NCBI GenBank assembly: GCA_018827375.1 | Contig: JAHJYW010000020.1 | Location: 1-64,000 of the forward strand | Source of the DNA: Alphaproteobacteria bacterium | GTDB taxonomy: Bacteria > Pseudomonadota > Alphaproteobacteria > Caulobacterales > Hyphomonadaceae | Direction of reading: 5' to 3' | Length of the DNA stretch: 64,000 bases | Part shown: positions 15,491-26,937 of the stretch, piece by piece | Layout: the number at the start of each line of letters is the position of its first letter | How positions within the stretch are numbered: position 1 is the first letter of the stretch | Program-made: the position numbers and the translations under genes | Notes under the pieces: model-generated | Database searches by the model: none | What the model was told of the DNA's origin: nothing | The model's input: the letters and a program-made list of their open reading frames with translations, nothing else

Positions 15491-16264
15491 ATGACAACCG
15501 CATGCAGTGGCTGCCAGGATGGCGCGGGCTTCGAACTCCCCATTACGATGGCGTTTCAGCCAATTGCGCATACGAATACACGCAGCATGTTTGCGTATGA
15601 GGCCCTGGTTCGCGGCGTCAACGGGACGGGTGCGGGCGAAATACTGGCGCACGTCTCCGATTCCAACCGCTATGCTTTTGATCAGCAGTGCCGGGTCACG
15701 GCCATCGAGCTGGCGGCCAAACTGGACCTGGCGAAATCCGGAACACTCCTATCGATAAACTTCCTGCCGAACGCTGTGTATGAGCCCCGGGCCTGTATTC
15801 GCATGACATTGGGCGCTGCAATGCGGACGGGATTTCCGGTTCAGCAGATCATGTTTGAATTCACGGAAGTTGAGCGCATGGATTCAGCCCACATCCTGCA
15901 TATCCTCCGCACCTATCGGTCGATGGGATTCAAGACTGCGATAGACGATTTCGGCGCGGGTTATGCGGGTCTCGGTCTGCTGTCCGAGTTTCAGCCGGAC
16001 TTCGTCAAACTGGACATGGAGCTCATTCGCAACGTGGACAGAAGCGCCGTGAAGCAAGCCATCGTGCGTAATACACTCAACATGCTCCATGATCTCGGCA
16101 TAACGCCGATCTGTGAAGGTGTTGAAACCACCGGGGAATTCGAAACGCTTCGCGACCTCGGCGTCGACCTTATGCAGGGCTATTTGCTGGCCAAGCCCAG
16201 CCTCGGTGCACTGCCGGCCATATCCTGGCCGGGCGAGGACAAGATGATGAGCCGCATGGTTTAG
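15491..16264 (+). CDS. EAL-domain cyclic-di-GMP phosphodiesterase
   Basis: 257 residues, a nearly stand-alone EAL domain. All catalytic landmarks are visible: YEALVRG (Glu37), SINFLPNA, EFTEVE, IDDFGAGYAGL, VKLDMELI, CEGVET and MQGYLLAKP, so it should hydrolyse c-di-GMP to pGpG. The first ~15 residues contain two cysteines (CSGC). The ATG at 15491 has a GAGGTAG site a few bases upstream; the longer frame from 15404 is not supported. No sensor domain is attached, so control must come from partners or expression. Confidence 0.9.
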   Translation: MTTACSGCQDGAGFELPITMAFQPIAHTNTRSMFAYEALVRGVNGTGAGEILAHVSDSNRYAFDQQCRVTAIELAAKLDLAKSGTLLSINFLPNAVYEPRACIRMTLGAAMRTGFPVQQIMFEFTEVERMDSAHILHILRTYRSMGFKTAIDDFGAGYAGLGLLSEFQPDFVKLDMELIRNVDRSAVKQAIVRNTLNMLHDLGITPICEGVETTGEFETLRDLGVDLMQGYLLAKPSLGALPAISWPGEDKMMSRMV

Positions 16265-16311
16265 GCATCAAACAGCCAGACCGTCCTTGGCCAGGGCGAA
16301 AGCGGGCAGGC

Positions 16312-17202
16312 TTACGCCAGCTTCGCCTTGAAGAATTCCAGAGTCCGTGACCAGGCGAGTGTTGCCGCGTCCGCATCATAGCGGGGCGTCGTGTCATTGT
16401 GGAAACCGTGATTCACGCCTTCATAGATGAAGGCCTGATATTCGGCATCATTGGCTTTCAGCGCCGCCTCATAGGCTGGCCATCCGGCATTCACGCGCTC
16501 GTCGAGCCCCGCGAGATGGATCATCAGCGGCACCTCGACCTTGGCGGCGTCTTCCTCGGTCGGCCAGCCGCCATAGAAGGGGGCTGAGGCTGACAGCCAG
16601 GGCTGGTTGACGGCCATCATGTTGGTCACGCTGCCGCCGAAGCAGAAACCGACACAGGCGACCTTCCCATTGCATTCAGGATGATCGCGCAGGGCCTCAG
16701 CGGCGGCCATGAAGTCCTGGATCATCGCGTCGCGGTCACGCGTCGCCTGCATTTCGCGGCCGTCATCATCGTTTCCGGGATAGCCGCCGAGCGGATAGAG
16801 CGCGTCCGGCGCGAGCGCGATATAGCCAGCCAGCGCCGTGCGCCGCGCGACATCCTTGATATAGGGGTTAAGACCTCGGTTCTCGTGAACAACGATCACA
16901 CCCGGGCGTTTGGCCGGGCCTTTCTTCAGGCGCACCAGATCGCCCGCCATCTCGCCGGCGCCATTGGGCGAATTGTACTGGTAGGTCTCGATGTTAAGGC
17001 GCGCATCATCGGAGGCTGTCTGCAGGGTGCCTTCGTAATCCGGCATGACGCAGGCAGCCAGCATCGACACGCTGAGCCCGCCAACCGCATACTTGCCGAG
17101 CCGGTCGAAGAAGTCCCGCCGCGACATGGCGCCATGGCAATAGCCGTCATAAAGGTCGAGCACGCCTTGCGGCACGGGCTGGTTGTTCGGCAGTCGGGTC
17201 AT
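16312..17202 (-). CDS. Dienelactone hydrolase family protein, exported
   Basis: 296 residues. A twin-arginine-like MSRRDFFDRLGKYA motif is followed by a hydrophobic stretch and a LAAC lipobox, so it is probably exported and perhaps lipidated. The alpha/beta-hydrolase core has VVHENRGL, the nucleophile elbow GFCFGGS with Cys, and GVNHGFHND with the catalytic His, all typical of dienelactone hydrolases (carboxymethylenebutenolidase). Exported YghX-like members carry such N-termini. The substrate is unknown. The ATG at 17202 fits the signal; the frame from 17274 adds an unconserved extension. Confidence 0.85.
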   Translation of the reverse strand: MTRLPNNQPVPQGVLDLYDGYCHGAMSRRDFFDRLGKYAVGGLSVSMLAACVMPDYEGTLQTASDDARLNIETYQYNSPNGAGEMAGDLVRLKKGPAKRPGVIVVHENRGLNPYIKDVARRTALAGYIALAPDALYPLGGYPGNDDDGREMQATRDRDAMIQDFMAAAEALRDHPECNGKVACVGFCFGGSVTNMMAVNQPWLSASAPFYGGWPTEEDAAKVEVPLMIHLAGLDERVNAGWPAYEAALKANDAEYQAFIYEGVNHGFHNDTTPRYDADAATLAWSRTLEFFKAKLA

Positions 17203-17282
17203 GGCACGTTTCCTGTCGTCGGGTTCGAGGCCGATGATAGGGCACATTTCCGGCCGGGAAACCCCGCGCCGCAAATTGTGTT

Positions 17283-18068
17283 TCAGCTCGCGCTTGCGCC
17301 AATATAGCCGAGCGTTGTTGCCCGATGGACCGCCTGCGACCGACCTGACACGCCGAGCTTCCGGCTGGAATTGGTAATATGGAACCGCACGGTCGGCTGG
17401 GAGATGCCGATAATGGTCGCGATCTCATGGTCGGTCTTGCCCGCGGCGGCCCATTTCAGGCACTGGATTTCGCGGCGCGTGAGAGCGACGGCAAGGTCTG
17501 TCGGGCCGGCCCCTTTGTATTCATGATAGGTCGAAATGAACTTCACGGTCAGGACGTGGATTTCGGCTGCGCGGGCGTCGAACACTTTGCGGATCGGAAA
17601 GCCCTTGTCGGGTGTCGCCCATACGATCGCCCCGATCACGCCGGATGGCAGGTGGCACGGCGATATGATCGCGGCCCCGACACTATTGTCCTCAGCCGAC
17701 ATCGTCTGTGCCAATCCGTCCAGTGCCGCGATCTGGCGCCAGCTGCCAATCTGCTTGTCGGCGTGGAAGAAGGGTTCAGCGCAGGTGCGCGCCCCGCGCA
17801 CATAGCCAGACCTCAGCGCAAAGGCGCGGTCTTTCCAATAGGCCAGTTTCGGGTCGATCCAGCGAAACAGTGTTTCGGCCAATGGGCGGCCTGAGAGGTC
17901 GCACATGGGTTCAGGGCTGCCGATATCGGCGCTGACGGCGATATAGGGCAGGCCCATGGCTTCGCCCAGCGCAGCCACTTCGCGGGCCAGCGACATGGCC
18001 TGTGCGCCGGCGTCTTCGCGAACGTCCTGCGTGTCAGCAAAATCCGTCAATAAAATATACCCTATCAA
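17283..18068 (-). CDS. LuxR-family regulator with autoinducer-like domain
   Basis: 261 residues if the TTG at 18068 is used; the start is uncertain because no ribosome site is clear and the first internal Met is residue 25. The N-terminal ~170 residues resemble the autoinducer-binding domain (YWKDRAFALRSGYVR region). A GerE/LuxR HTH (about 192-255) has LTRREIQCLKWAAAGKTDHE and ISQPTVRFHITNSSRKLG. No luxI homologue is present, so it would be a LuxR solo. It is divergent from an acyl-CoA dehydrogenase gene 90 bases away and likely controls the adjoining catabolic genes. Confidence 0.8.
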   Translation of the reverse strand: MIGYILLTDFADTQDVREDAGAQAMSLAREVAALGEAMGLPYIAVSADIGSPEPMCDLSGRPLAETLFRWIDPKLAYWKDRAFALRSGYVRGARTCAEPFFHADKQIGSWRQIAALDGLAQTMSAEDNSVGAAIISPCHLPSGVIGAIVWATPDKGFPIRKVFDARAAEIHVLTVKFISTYHEYKGAGPTDLAVALTRREIQCLKWAAAGKTDHEIATIIGISQPTVRFHITNSSRKLGVSGRSQAVHRATTLGYIGASAS

Positions 18069-18158
18069 ATAGAGCAGGTTGCATGAGCACGCCGTATACT
18101 GTCAGCTTACGCGGTAGACGGATGCGGCAACGATGTCGTGCAAGCCTGGAGGCCCGTA

Positions 18159-19346
18159 ATGAACCTCGATCTCACAACTGAGGATAGTGAATTTCGTTCG
18201 GAAGTGCGAGCGTTCCTTTGCGACAACCTGACCGAAGAACTCAGCAATGCCGGGCGATTGGTCACGAGTGTGTTTATCGAGCCGCAGTTCAGCCTGCCCT
18301 GGCAGAAAATCCTGTACGCCCAGGGCTGGGCAGCTCCCGCCTGGCCGGTCGAATATGGCGGCACGGGCTGGACCGAGATGCAGCGCTATATCTTTGCCTC
18401 CGAATGCGCGCGGGCAGGGGCGCCGTCCCTGTCGCCCATGGGCCTCGCCATGGTTGGCCCCTGCATCATCGGGCACGGCACGCCGGAGCAGAAGGCCCAT
18501 TACCTGCCACGCATTCTCGCAGGCCAGGACTATTGGTGTCAGGGCTATTCCGAGCCGGGTTCGGGATCTGATCTGGCCAGTCTCAGCCTGAAGGCTGAAT
18601 CCGACGGTGACGACTATGTCCTCAACGGCACCAAGATCTGGACCACGCATGCGCACCACGCAAACATGATGTTCTGCCTCGTGCGGACGCGGTTCGACGG
18701 CAAGCCGCAGGAGGGCATCACTTTCCTCCTGCTCGACATGACGCTGCCAGGCATCAAGGTTGACCCGATCATCACGCTCGCGGGCGAACATGAGGTCAAC
18801 CAGGTCTTCTTTGATGACGTGCGCGTGCCCAAGTCCGGTCGCCTCGGCGCCGAGAATGATGGCTGGACCGTCGCCAAATACCTGCTTGAGTTCGAGCGGG
18901 GCGGCGGCTCGTCCGCGGGTCTCGAAGCCAGTGTGGGGCGCATCCGGGCGCTTGCCGCGCGTGACGGCCTGCTGGCGTCCGATCCCGCCTTTACCAGCCG
19001 CCTCGCTGCCGCCGAGATTGGCCTCGAGGCGATCAAGATCACCGAGCAGCGGGTCTCGTCCGCGCTGTCCAGCGGCGGCAATCCCGGCCCTGCCGCCTCC
19101 ATGCTCAAGGTCCAGCGCACAGAGATGATGCAGCGGATCGATACGCTCGGGGTGGAGGCGGGCGGCGCCTATGCCTGTGTCGAGCAATTGGACGCGCGCC
19201 AGCCGGGCAGCAATATCGAGCCTGTCGGTCCCTCTGACCGCGTGACGCTCGTGCCGCGCTACCTCAATAATCGGGCGGCCTCGATCTATGGCGGCTCGAA
19301 TGAGGTTCAGCGCAACATCATGGCCAAGATGGTGCTCGGGCTCTGA
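18159..19346 (+). CDS. Acyl-CoA dehydrogenase (first copy)
   Basis: 395 residues. Typical ACAD domains: an N-terminal helical region; the flavin-binding WCQGYSEPGSGSDLASL and GTKIWTTHAHHANMMFCLVR strands; and a C-terminal helical domain ending YGGSNEVQRNIMAKMVLGL. It resembles the PimC/FadE17-type enzymes that work on long, branched or steroid side-chain acyl-CoAs, usually with a partner subunit. TGGAGG lies a few bases before the ATG at 18159. It is closely related to the enzyme at 24792-25997. The exact substrate is not inferable. Confidence 0.88.
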   Translation: MNLDLTTEDSEFRSEVRAFLCDNLTEELSNAGRLVTSVFIEPQFSLPWQKILYAQGWAAPAWPVEYGGTGWTEMQRYIFASECARAGAPSLSPMGLAMVGPCIIGHGTPEQKAHYLPRILAGQDYWCQGYSEPGSGSDLASLSLKAESDGDDYVLNGTKIWTTHAHHANMMFCLVRTRFDGKPQEGITFLLLDMTLPGIKVDPIITLAGEHEVNQVFFDDVRVPKSGRLGAENDGWTVAKYLLEFERGGGSSAGLEASVGRIRALAARDGLLASDPAFTSRLAAAEIGLEAIKITEQRVSSALSSGGNPGPAASMLKVQRTEMMQRIDTLGVEAGGAYACVEQLDARQPGSNIEPVGPSDRVTLVPRYLNNRAASIYGGSNEVQRNIMAKMVLGL

Positions 19347-19370
19347 GTCCACCCTGTCACTTCCGATAGC

Positions 19371-19388
19371 TTGTTGGTCGTCCAATAA
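19371..19388. promoter_or_regulatory. Palindromic operator candidate before the TonB receptor
   Basis: TTGTTGGTCGTCCAATAA is an 18-base dyad in which seven of nine base pairs are symmetrical. It lies 65 bases upstream of the receptor start, a normal position for a TetR-type operator. No TetR gene is present in the window, so the binding protein is unknown. Confidence 0.35.
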
Positions 19389-19453
19389 TTACTGACTGTC
19401 CCTCCCAATGGACAGGTCCCGCCAAGAGGACGCTGCCGGGAGGAGAAAATCAG

Positions 19454-21988
19454 ATGACCAAAACACCCCGAATCCGCCGTTATGCCCTGTTGGGAGCCTC
19501 GCTGTGCGTGCTCGCGTCCCAGATGCCGGCCATGGCCCAGGAAGTCGAAGCCGCGCCTGCAGAAGCACCTGCTGACAGTTCGCTCAAGCTCGGTTCGATC
19601 GTCGTGACGGCCCAGCGCCGCGAAGAATCCATCAATGACGTTCCGATGAGCATTCAGGCCTTCGGCGAAGACACGCTGGATGCCCTGCGCGTTGACAGCG
19701 TCGATGACCTGCAGAACGTCGTGCCAAGCTTCTCGGTTTCGCAGAGCTATCAGGGCGTGCCGACCTACACCCTGCGCGGCATCGGCTTCAACACGATCAA
19801 CGTCTCGGCCACATCGACCGTCGGTACCTATGTCGACGAAGTTGCTTATCCCTATCCGTTCATGAACTCGGGCCCGGTGTTCGACATTCAGCGCGTCGAA
19901 GTGCTGAAAGGTCCGCAAGGCACGCTCTTCGGCCGTAACACGACGGCCGGCCTGATCAACATGGTCACCAACAAGCCGTCCGACGAATTCGAAGGCTCGG
20001 TCACGGCTGATGTCGGCAATTACGACACCTGGAATCTCGAAGGCATCCTCAATGTGCCGATCTCTTACCGTGCCCAGGCCCGTTTCGGCATCCGCAGCGA
20101 GAATAGCGACGAAGGCTGGCAGAAGTCGATAACGAGCGGCCAGGACCGCGGCACCAAGGACAAGCTTGGCTTCCGTGCCGCGCTGGCGCTCCAGCCGACC
20201 GACAATCTCGATGTCGACATTTCCTACAATGGCTGGCGCAGCAAGTCGGACACGACAGGCGGCCAGGCAATTGCGCTGACACCAAACACCGATCCGACCT
20301 TCATCGTCCCGGGTACGAATGGCCCATCAACGACGTCTCTCTTCAACGCGGTTGATCCGGTCACGGGTCTCAGCCTCGTCGACTTCGTGAACAACAACTT
20401 CCCGACCAGCGCCGAGCAGACTGACTGGGCGCCGAACTATGCGCGCACGACTGACGGCATTGGCGTCAACGGCATTGACGGCCCGCTTGAGGAAGACACA
20501 AAGTTTGACGCCCTCAAGCTTGGTGTCCGCTATGGCTTTGACAATGGCCTCAACCTTGTTTCGTTGACAGGCTATAACAAGCTGGACCGTGAGGCCGTTC
20601 TCGACTTCTCGTCCGCGCCTTTCGCCATCCTCGTTCAGGACGTCGATGCTGAAATCAAATCCTTCAGCCAGGAACTCCGCCTCGAAGGCGAAACCGGCAA
20701 GGCCAACTGGCTCGTCGGCGCTTATTACGGCAAGGACGAAACGACAGACACCAACCGTACGCTGCTGCTCGACAACGCCAATTCCAGCTATGTCTCGACA
20801 ATTGCGGCAACGCTTGCGGCATCGCCCCTGAATGTGGATCCGGAAACAGGCGCGCCGTATTCGGTTCTTGAACTGCTCAACTCGTTCCAGACCTATCGGG
20901 ACACAGGTGAGTTCGAAACAACGACCTGGAGCATCTTCGCAAATGCCGACTGGGAGCTGACGCCCGAATTCAGCGTCACCACCGGTATCCGCTACACGGA
21001 AGACGAGCAGGACTATGTCGGTTGCTCCGGTGACGTGAACGGTTCCATGCAGCCAAACGTCAACGTCTTCAACCGCACCTTTTTCGCGCTGATCTACGGA
21101 ACGGCGCCAGCCTCACCGCTGCTCGAGAACGGCTGCAACACGTTTGACGTTGCCAGCAATTCCTTCGGTCCTGTTTCTTCGACCACGAAGGAAGACAATG
21201 TCTCCTGGCGCGTCGTCGGCAACTGGACACCAACCGACAACCTCGTCCTCTTCGCGTCGGCCACGCAAGGCTACAAGTCCGCTTCCACGCCTGTGAACGC
21301 GGCGTCGAAATCCGAGCAGAACGCGCCTGCAACGCAGGAAGGCCTGCTCGCCTATGAAGTCGGCTTCAAGGCCAGCTTGCTCGACCAGCGCATGCAGGCC
21401 AACGCAGCGCTGTTCTATTACGACTATCAAGACAAGCAGCTCTCGGCCTTCTTCGCAGACCCGATCTACAAGGCCCTTGCACGCCTCCAGAACGTGCCGA
21501 CTGCAGAAGCCTACGGCCTCGATGCCGAGGTAACCTACCTGATCAGCGAAGAGCTCACCGCCATTGGTGGTCTCACGCTGCTGCACACGGAAATCGGCGA
21601 TTTCGACACGGTCGACAGCTTCGGCCTGCCAACCAACCGTCAGGGCGATCCCTTCCTTTACAGCCCTGAATCCGTTGCCAGCCTCGCGCTGCTCTATGAC
21701 CGTCCGGTCACGACGGAACTGGGCCTACGCGCATCGGTCAGCGGTCGCTGGCAGAGTGAATCGACAGCCGGTCAACCAAATGACCCGCTCTATGACATCG
21801 ATTCCTATGGCCTGCTGAATGGCTCAATCGGTATCTATTCGCTCAACAACAACTGGGATCTCTCCGTTTGGGGCAAGAACCTCACGGATGAATATTACTG
21901 GCAGCAGATCACGACGAACGCGAACGTCGTCGTGCGCTATGCCGGCATGCCACGTACTTTTGGTGCCTCCCTCACGTACCGGTTCTAG
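19454..21988 (+). CDS. TonB-dependent outer-membrane receptor
   Basis: 844 residues. An N-terminal signal peptide (cleavage likely after AMA, residue about 27) is followed by a TonB-box-like GSIVVTAQRREESINDVP, a plug domain (VDDLQNVVPSF, RVEVLKGPQGTLFGRNTTAG) and a ~690-residue beta barrel ending in Tyr-Arg-Phe. It imports a bulky substrate using TonB energy. The barrel lacks an obvious siderophore pattern. Location between acyl-CoA dehydrogenase genes suggests a lipid, steroid or terpenoid substrate. GGGAGGAG precedes the ATG and a strong terminator follows. A palindromic operator candidate lies upstream. Confidence 0.92.
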   Translation: MTKTPRIRRYALLGASLCVLASQMPAMAQEVEAAPAEAPADSSLKLGSIVVTAQRREESINDVPMSIQAFGEDTLDALRVDSVDDLQNVVPSFSVSQSYQGVPTYTLRGIGFNTINVSATSTVGTYVDEVAYPYPFMNSGPVFDIQRVEVLKGPQGTLFGRNTTAGLINMVTNKPSDEFEGSVTADVGNYDTWNLEGILNVPISYRAQARFGIRSENSDEGWQKSITSGQDRGTKDKLGFRAALALQPTDNLDVDISYNGWRSKSDTTGGQAIALTPNTDPTFIVPGTNGPSTTSLFNAVDPVTGLSLVDFVNNNFPTSAEQTDWAPNYARTTDGIGVNGIDGPLEEDTKFDALKLGVRYGFDNGLNLVSLTGYNKLDREAVLDFSSAPFAILVQDVDAEIKSFSQELRLEGETGKANWLVGAYYGKDETTDTNRTLLLDNANSSYVSTIAATLAASPLNVDPETGAPYSVLELLNSFQTYRDTGEFETTTWSIFANADWELTPEFSVTTGIRYTEDEQDYVGCSGDVNGSMQPNVNVFNRTFFALIYGTAPASPLLENGCNTFDVASNSFGPVSSTTKEDNVSWRVVGNWTPTDNLVLFASATQGYKSASTPVNAASKSEQNAPATQEGLLAYEVGFKASLLDQRMQANAALFYYDYQDKQLSAFFADPIYKALARLQNVPTAEAYGLDAEVTYLISEELTAIGGLTLLHTEIGDFDTVDSFGLPTNRQGDPFLYSPESVASLALLYDRPVTTELGLRASVSGRWQSESTAGQPNDPLYDIDSYGLLNGSIGIYSLNNNWDLSVWGKNLTDEYYWQQITTNANVVVRYAGMPRTFGASLTYRF

Positions 21989-22021
21989 AACCGAAAAAGT
22001 GTTTCCTCCCTTCGGGCACCG

Positions 22022-22059
22022 CGGCCACGATCCCCTCCGGATCGTGGCCGTTTTTTTTT
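22022..22059 (+). terminator. Intrinsic terminator of the TonB receptor gene
   Basis: A perfect 12-bp stem (22022-22033 with 22039-22050), five-base loop, then nine T. It lies 33 bases after the receptor stop codon. Confidence 0.95.
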
Positions 22060-22074
22060 GCGGCAGGGGAGGGG

Positions 22075-22938
22075 TCAGGTGCGCTCCCACCAGGGATAGC
22101 CCTCAGGCATGTCGGTGGACACTTTGCCGGGAAAGTTTGGCGCCCTTTTTTCAAGGAAGGAACTGACACCTTCCTTCACGTCCGGCGATGAGCCAAGCGT
22201 CAGCGCGAACTGGCCGTCGACTTTCAGCAAGTCGAACGGATCACCTGTTGGCCCGAACCGCCAGAGCAGCTGGCGGACCAGCGCCACCGAGACGGGCGCC
22301 GTGTTGCGGGCAATCTCGTCGACAATGCGCTTGGCCGCCGGCAGCAATTCCTCTGGTGGATGGATCTCGCTGATCAGGCCGCCCGCCAGCGCTTCCTCTG
22401 CGCCGAACACGCGGCCCGTCATGCACCAGCGCAAGGCCTGCGGTAGGCCGACCAGCTGGGGAAGGAACCACGCGCTGCCCGCTTCCGGGGGCAGGCCGCG
22501 CTGGGCAAACACAAAGCCGAACTTCGCTTTCTCCGAAGCGATCTTGATATCGGTCGGCAAGGCCAGCGTCAGGCCAACGCCGACAGCCGCGCCATTGAAA
22601 GCTGCAATGACCGGCTTGCGGCAATTGTAGAGCGCGCCAATGAAGCCCGCGCCGTCACGCTTCTTGCCGGGCTCTGATGTGCCGAAATTCTTCGCGCCCG
22701 TGCCGCTCTTCGTGTCGAAGGCATCGGCGCCGTCGGAAATGTCGGCGCCCGCACAGAAATGGCGGCCCGCACCCGTCAGGATGATGCCGCGCACCTCATC
22801 GTCGGCGTCGCACGCATTCACCGCATCGGCCAGTTCCTGGCCCAGTTGCGCGGTAAATGCGTTCAGCTTGTCCGGACGGTTGAGGGTGATGATGGCCGCC
22901 GGGCCATCCTTTTCCAAAAGGATCTGCTCGTATGCCAT
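22075..22938 (-). CDS. Enoyl-CoA hydratase/isomerase family protein
   Basis: 287 residues. Crotonase fold: ITLNRPDKLNAF, GAGRHFCAGADIS (first oxyanion-hole strand), FNGAAVGVGLTLALPTDIKI (second) and GLPPEAGSAWFLPQLVG, which supplies an acidic catalytic residue. It probably hydrates or isomerises an unsaturated acyl-CoA produced by the dehydrogenases nearby. AGGAG lies ten bases before the ATG at 22938. It is the last gene of a leftward five-gene run and converges with the TonB receptor gene. Confidence 0.9.
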   Translation of the reverse strand: MAYEQILLEKDGPAAIITLNRPDKLNAFTAQLGQELADAVNACDADDEVRGIILTGAGRHFCAGADISDGADAFDTKSGTGAKNFGTSEPGKKRDGAGFIGALYNCRKPVIAAFNGAAVGVGLTLALPTDIKIASEKAKFGFVFAQRGLPPEAGSAWFLPQLVGLPQALRWCMTGRVFGAEEALAGGLISEIHPPEELLPAAKRIVDEIARNTAPVSVALVRQLLWRFGPTGDPFDLLKVDGQFALTLGSSPDVKEGVSSFLEKRAPNFPGKVSTDMPEGYPWWERT

Positions 22939-22957
22939 CACATATGCTCCTGACGTT

Positions 22958-24767
<1,810 letters not shown>

Positions 24768-24791
24768 GTGTTTTATTGCTCCGTATTGCGA

Positions 24792-25997
24792 TCAAAGCCC
24801 GAGCTGGGCCTTGGCAAGGATGTTGCGCTGAATTTCGTTCGAACCGGCATAGATCGAGCCTGCCCGGTCGTTCAGGTATTTCGCGGACACGGTCACGGCG
24901 CTCTCCGGTCCGACCAGCGCCGCCGAGTTCGATGGTGCATTGACCACTTCGCCGCCGGGGTTTGTGTGATGCGGCTGGAATGGCTGGGTCCAGTTGCCAG
25001 CGATCTCGAGCGCAAGCTCGGTCAGGCGCTGGCTGAGTTCCGTGCCCTTGATCTTCATCATCGAGGCCTTGAGGCCCGGCGTCCCGCCCGTGGACAGTTC
25101 CGACATCATCATCAGCTCGGCGGCTTCAAGTGCCGACGCATCGGCTTCGGCCTGCGAGAGCTTGGCGGCCATGTCCGGCCCTGTGCCAGCCTCGGCGGCA
25201 TTCTTGCGCAGTGACCCGACGCGGGCCTTCAGGCGTGGGCCATAACTGGAACCGCCGCGCTCGAACTCGAGCAGGTATTTGGCGACCGTCCAGCCCTCGT
25301 TGACCTTGCCGATCACATTGGCCTTCGGCACGCGCACATCATCGAAGAAGATCGCATTCTGTATATGCTCGCCGGAGGTCATGATGATCGGATCGACGCG
25401 CACGCCCGGTGTCGTCATGTCGATCAGCAGGAAAGTGATGCCCTGTTGCGGCTTGCCGCTGGCATCGGTGCGCACGAGGCAGAAACACATGTTCGCTTCA
25501 TGGGCATGCGTGGTCCAGATCTTCGAGCCATTGCAGATGAACGCGTCGCCATCGTCCTTGGCCGACATGGTCAGCGAGGCGAGGTCAGAGCCTGCATGCG
25601 GCTCGGAATAGCCCTGGCACCAGAAGTCCTCGCCCGACAGGATGCGCGGCAGGTAATAGTCTTTCTGTTCCTTCGTGCCATGGCCGATCAGCGCCGGGCC
25701 GCACATCGCGATGCCCATCGGCGAGAGGGGCGGGGCACCCGCGCGGGCCATCTCGATGTCGAAGATATATTTCTGCGCCACGGTCCAGTCGCAGCCGCCA
25801 TACTCCACCGGCCAACCGGGCGCGGCCCAGCCCTGTTTCACCAGAATGGCCTGCCAGGCGAGCGCTGTTTCCTTGTCGGAATAGACGCTCGTCATGCGTG
25901 CCGCATAGGCGCGCAGGTCTGCCGTCAGCTCGCGGTCGAGAAACGCGCGTACTTCGTCACGAAAGGCTTCTTCTTCAGGAAGGAATTCCAGGTTCAC
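24792..25997 (-). CDS. Acyl-CoA dehydrogenase (second copy)
   Basis: 401 residues. GTG at 25997 is chosen because GGAGGAG lies seven bases upstream; a frame from 26174 runs into the preceding gene. It has the ACAD core FWCQGYSEPHAGSDLASL, GSKIWTTHAHEANMCFCLVR, AIFFDDVRVPK and a C-terminal YAGSNEIQRNILAKAQLGL. It is extensively similar to the product at 18159-19346, so the two probably arose by duplication and may act on successive intermediates or form a complex. Second gene of the leftward operon. Confidence 0.9.
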   Translation of the reverse strand: MNLEFLPEEEAFRDEVRAFLDRELTADLRAYAARMTSVYSDKETALAWQAILVKQGWAAPGWPVEYGGCDWTVAQKYIFDIEMARAGAPPLSPMGIAMCGPALIGHGTKEQKDYYLPRILSGEDFWCQGYSEPHAGSDLASLTMSAKDDGDAFICNGSKIWTTHAHEANMCFCLVRTDASGKPQQGITFLLIDMTTPGVRVDPIIMTSGEHIQNAIFFDDVRVPKANVIGKVNEGWTVAKYLLEFERGGSSYGPRLKARVGSLRKNAAEAGTGPDMAAKLSQAEADASALEAAELMMMSELSTGGTPGLKASMMKIKGTELSQRLTELALEIAGNWTQPFQPHHTNPGGEVVNAPSNSAALVGPESAVTVSAKYLNDRAGSIYAGSNEIQRNILAKAQLGL

Positions 25998-26016
25998 TTT
26001 GCCGCTCCTCCGGGGA

Positions 26017-26937
26017 TCAGTGCGCCAGTGAAGCCGCCGGTCCCTCTTGTATCTTGTTATGTATAGTTGCCTGTTTCTCAGGGCTCTTCCATAGAAAAGT
26101 GGCAGGAAGACCCAGCCTGACGCAAGCTTGACCCGCGGGACTCGCGGCAAGCGGCAGACGTTCCGCAAGGGCACCCATGGCCTTCACCGTCGCAATGCCT
26201 TTGGGGTGCAGATCATAGTCGGCTCGAAGTTCCAGCCGCTCGCGCACCGCCACAGGCAGGATGGACACCGCCGCATTCACGACCGCGCTTTGCAGGCCTT
26301 TCGGCACGCCCTTTGCGGCCCGGCCAGACTTCATGATGTCGAGGAACTCGGTATTGATCGGGTGCGGCTCGAAACGCGGCATCAGCTTTGCCAGCATGGC
26401 GTGGAAGTCCGCTTCACTGCGCAACGGGTTCTGCACGCCATAGAGCCTCGCCACGGCCTCGCCCTCTTCATAGAACCGCGTCTTGTCGGCATCGGAGAGG
26501 GGCGCAACAAAGCGGTCATAGGCGGTCAGGAAGCCATAGGTCGCCGTCGCGCTCACCCAGTCCAGCAATTCCACATCCAGCGCCGAATAGGCCTCGCCTG
26601 AGGGCGTTTCGCCCGACACCTGCCTGTGCATGTTGGTCACGCCCTGGATCACCCGCCGCGCCGCGCTCTGTGGTCCGTAAACGCCCACCATGGCCGCCAT
26701 GCCCGTTCGCTTGGACCGCCCCACAGGGTCTGTCTTGAAGGTGGAGTGGTCCCAAACGCCTGACCTTATGCGCGCATCGGCAAATTCCAGCAGCACGGCG
26801 GCAATGCCGCCCACGCCGAGCGCAATCGGGTTCTTGAACACGCGCCACGACACCGAGTCCGGCCCTGCATAGGCGGGCTCGCCTGCAGGCTGCAGGAAAT
26901 CCACCTTCCAACCGAGATATGTTTTCATGCCCAGCAT
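26017..26937 (-). CDS. Oxygenase MpaB-like (DUF2236) protein
   Basis: 306 residues from the ATG at 26937 (26928 is an alternative). The sequence GPQSAARRVIQGVTNMHRQV, a WVSATATYGFLTAYDRF segment and the helical C-terminus resemble the DUF2236/MpaB family. That family includes latex-clearing proteins and fungal MpaB, haem-containing oxygenases that cleave prenyl side chains. The conserved His near residue 100 could ligate haem. It is the promoter-proximal gene of the MpaB-ACAD-GST-NMO-ECH operon (19-base gap), suggesting that the pathway starts with oxidative attack on a terpenoid or steroid-like molecule; this is inference. Confidence 0.7.
   Translation of the reverse strand: MLGMKTYLGWKVDFLQPAGEPAYAGPDSVSWRVFKNPIALGVGGIAAVLLEFADARIRSGVWDHSTFKTDPVGRSKRTGMAAMVGVYGPQSAARRVIQGVTNMHRQVSGETPSGEAYSALDVELLDWVSATATYGFLTAYDRFVAPLSDADKTRFYEEGEAVARLYGVQNPLRSEADFHAMLAKLMPRFEPHPINTEFLDIMKSGRAAKGVPKGLQSAVVNAAVSILPVAVRERLELRADYDLHPKGIATVKAMGALAERLPLAASPAGQACVRLGLPATFLWKSPEKQATIHNKIQEGPAASLAH

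Noticed and set aside
18102-19385. Leftward 427-codon frame opposite the acyl-CoA dehydrogenase
   Set aside because: Antisense of a gene with clear ACAD motifs; no family signal and no ribosome site.
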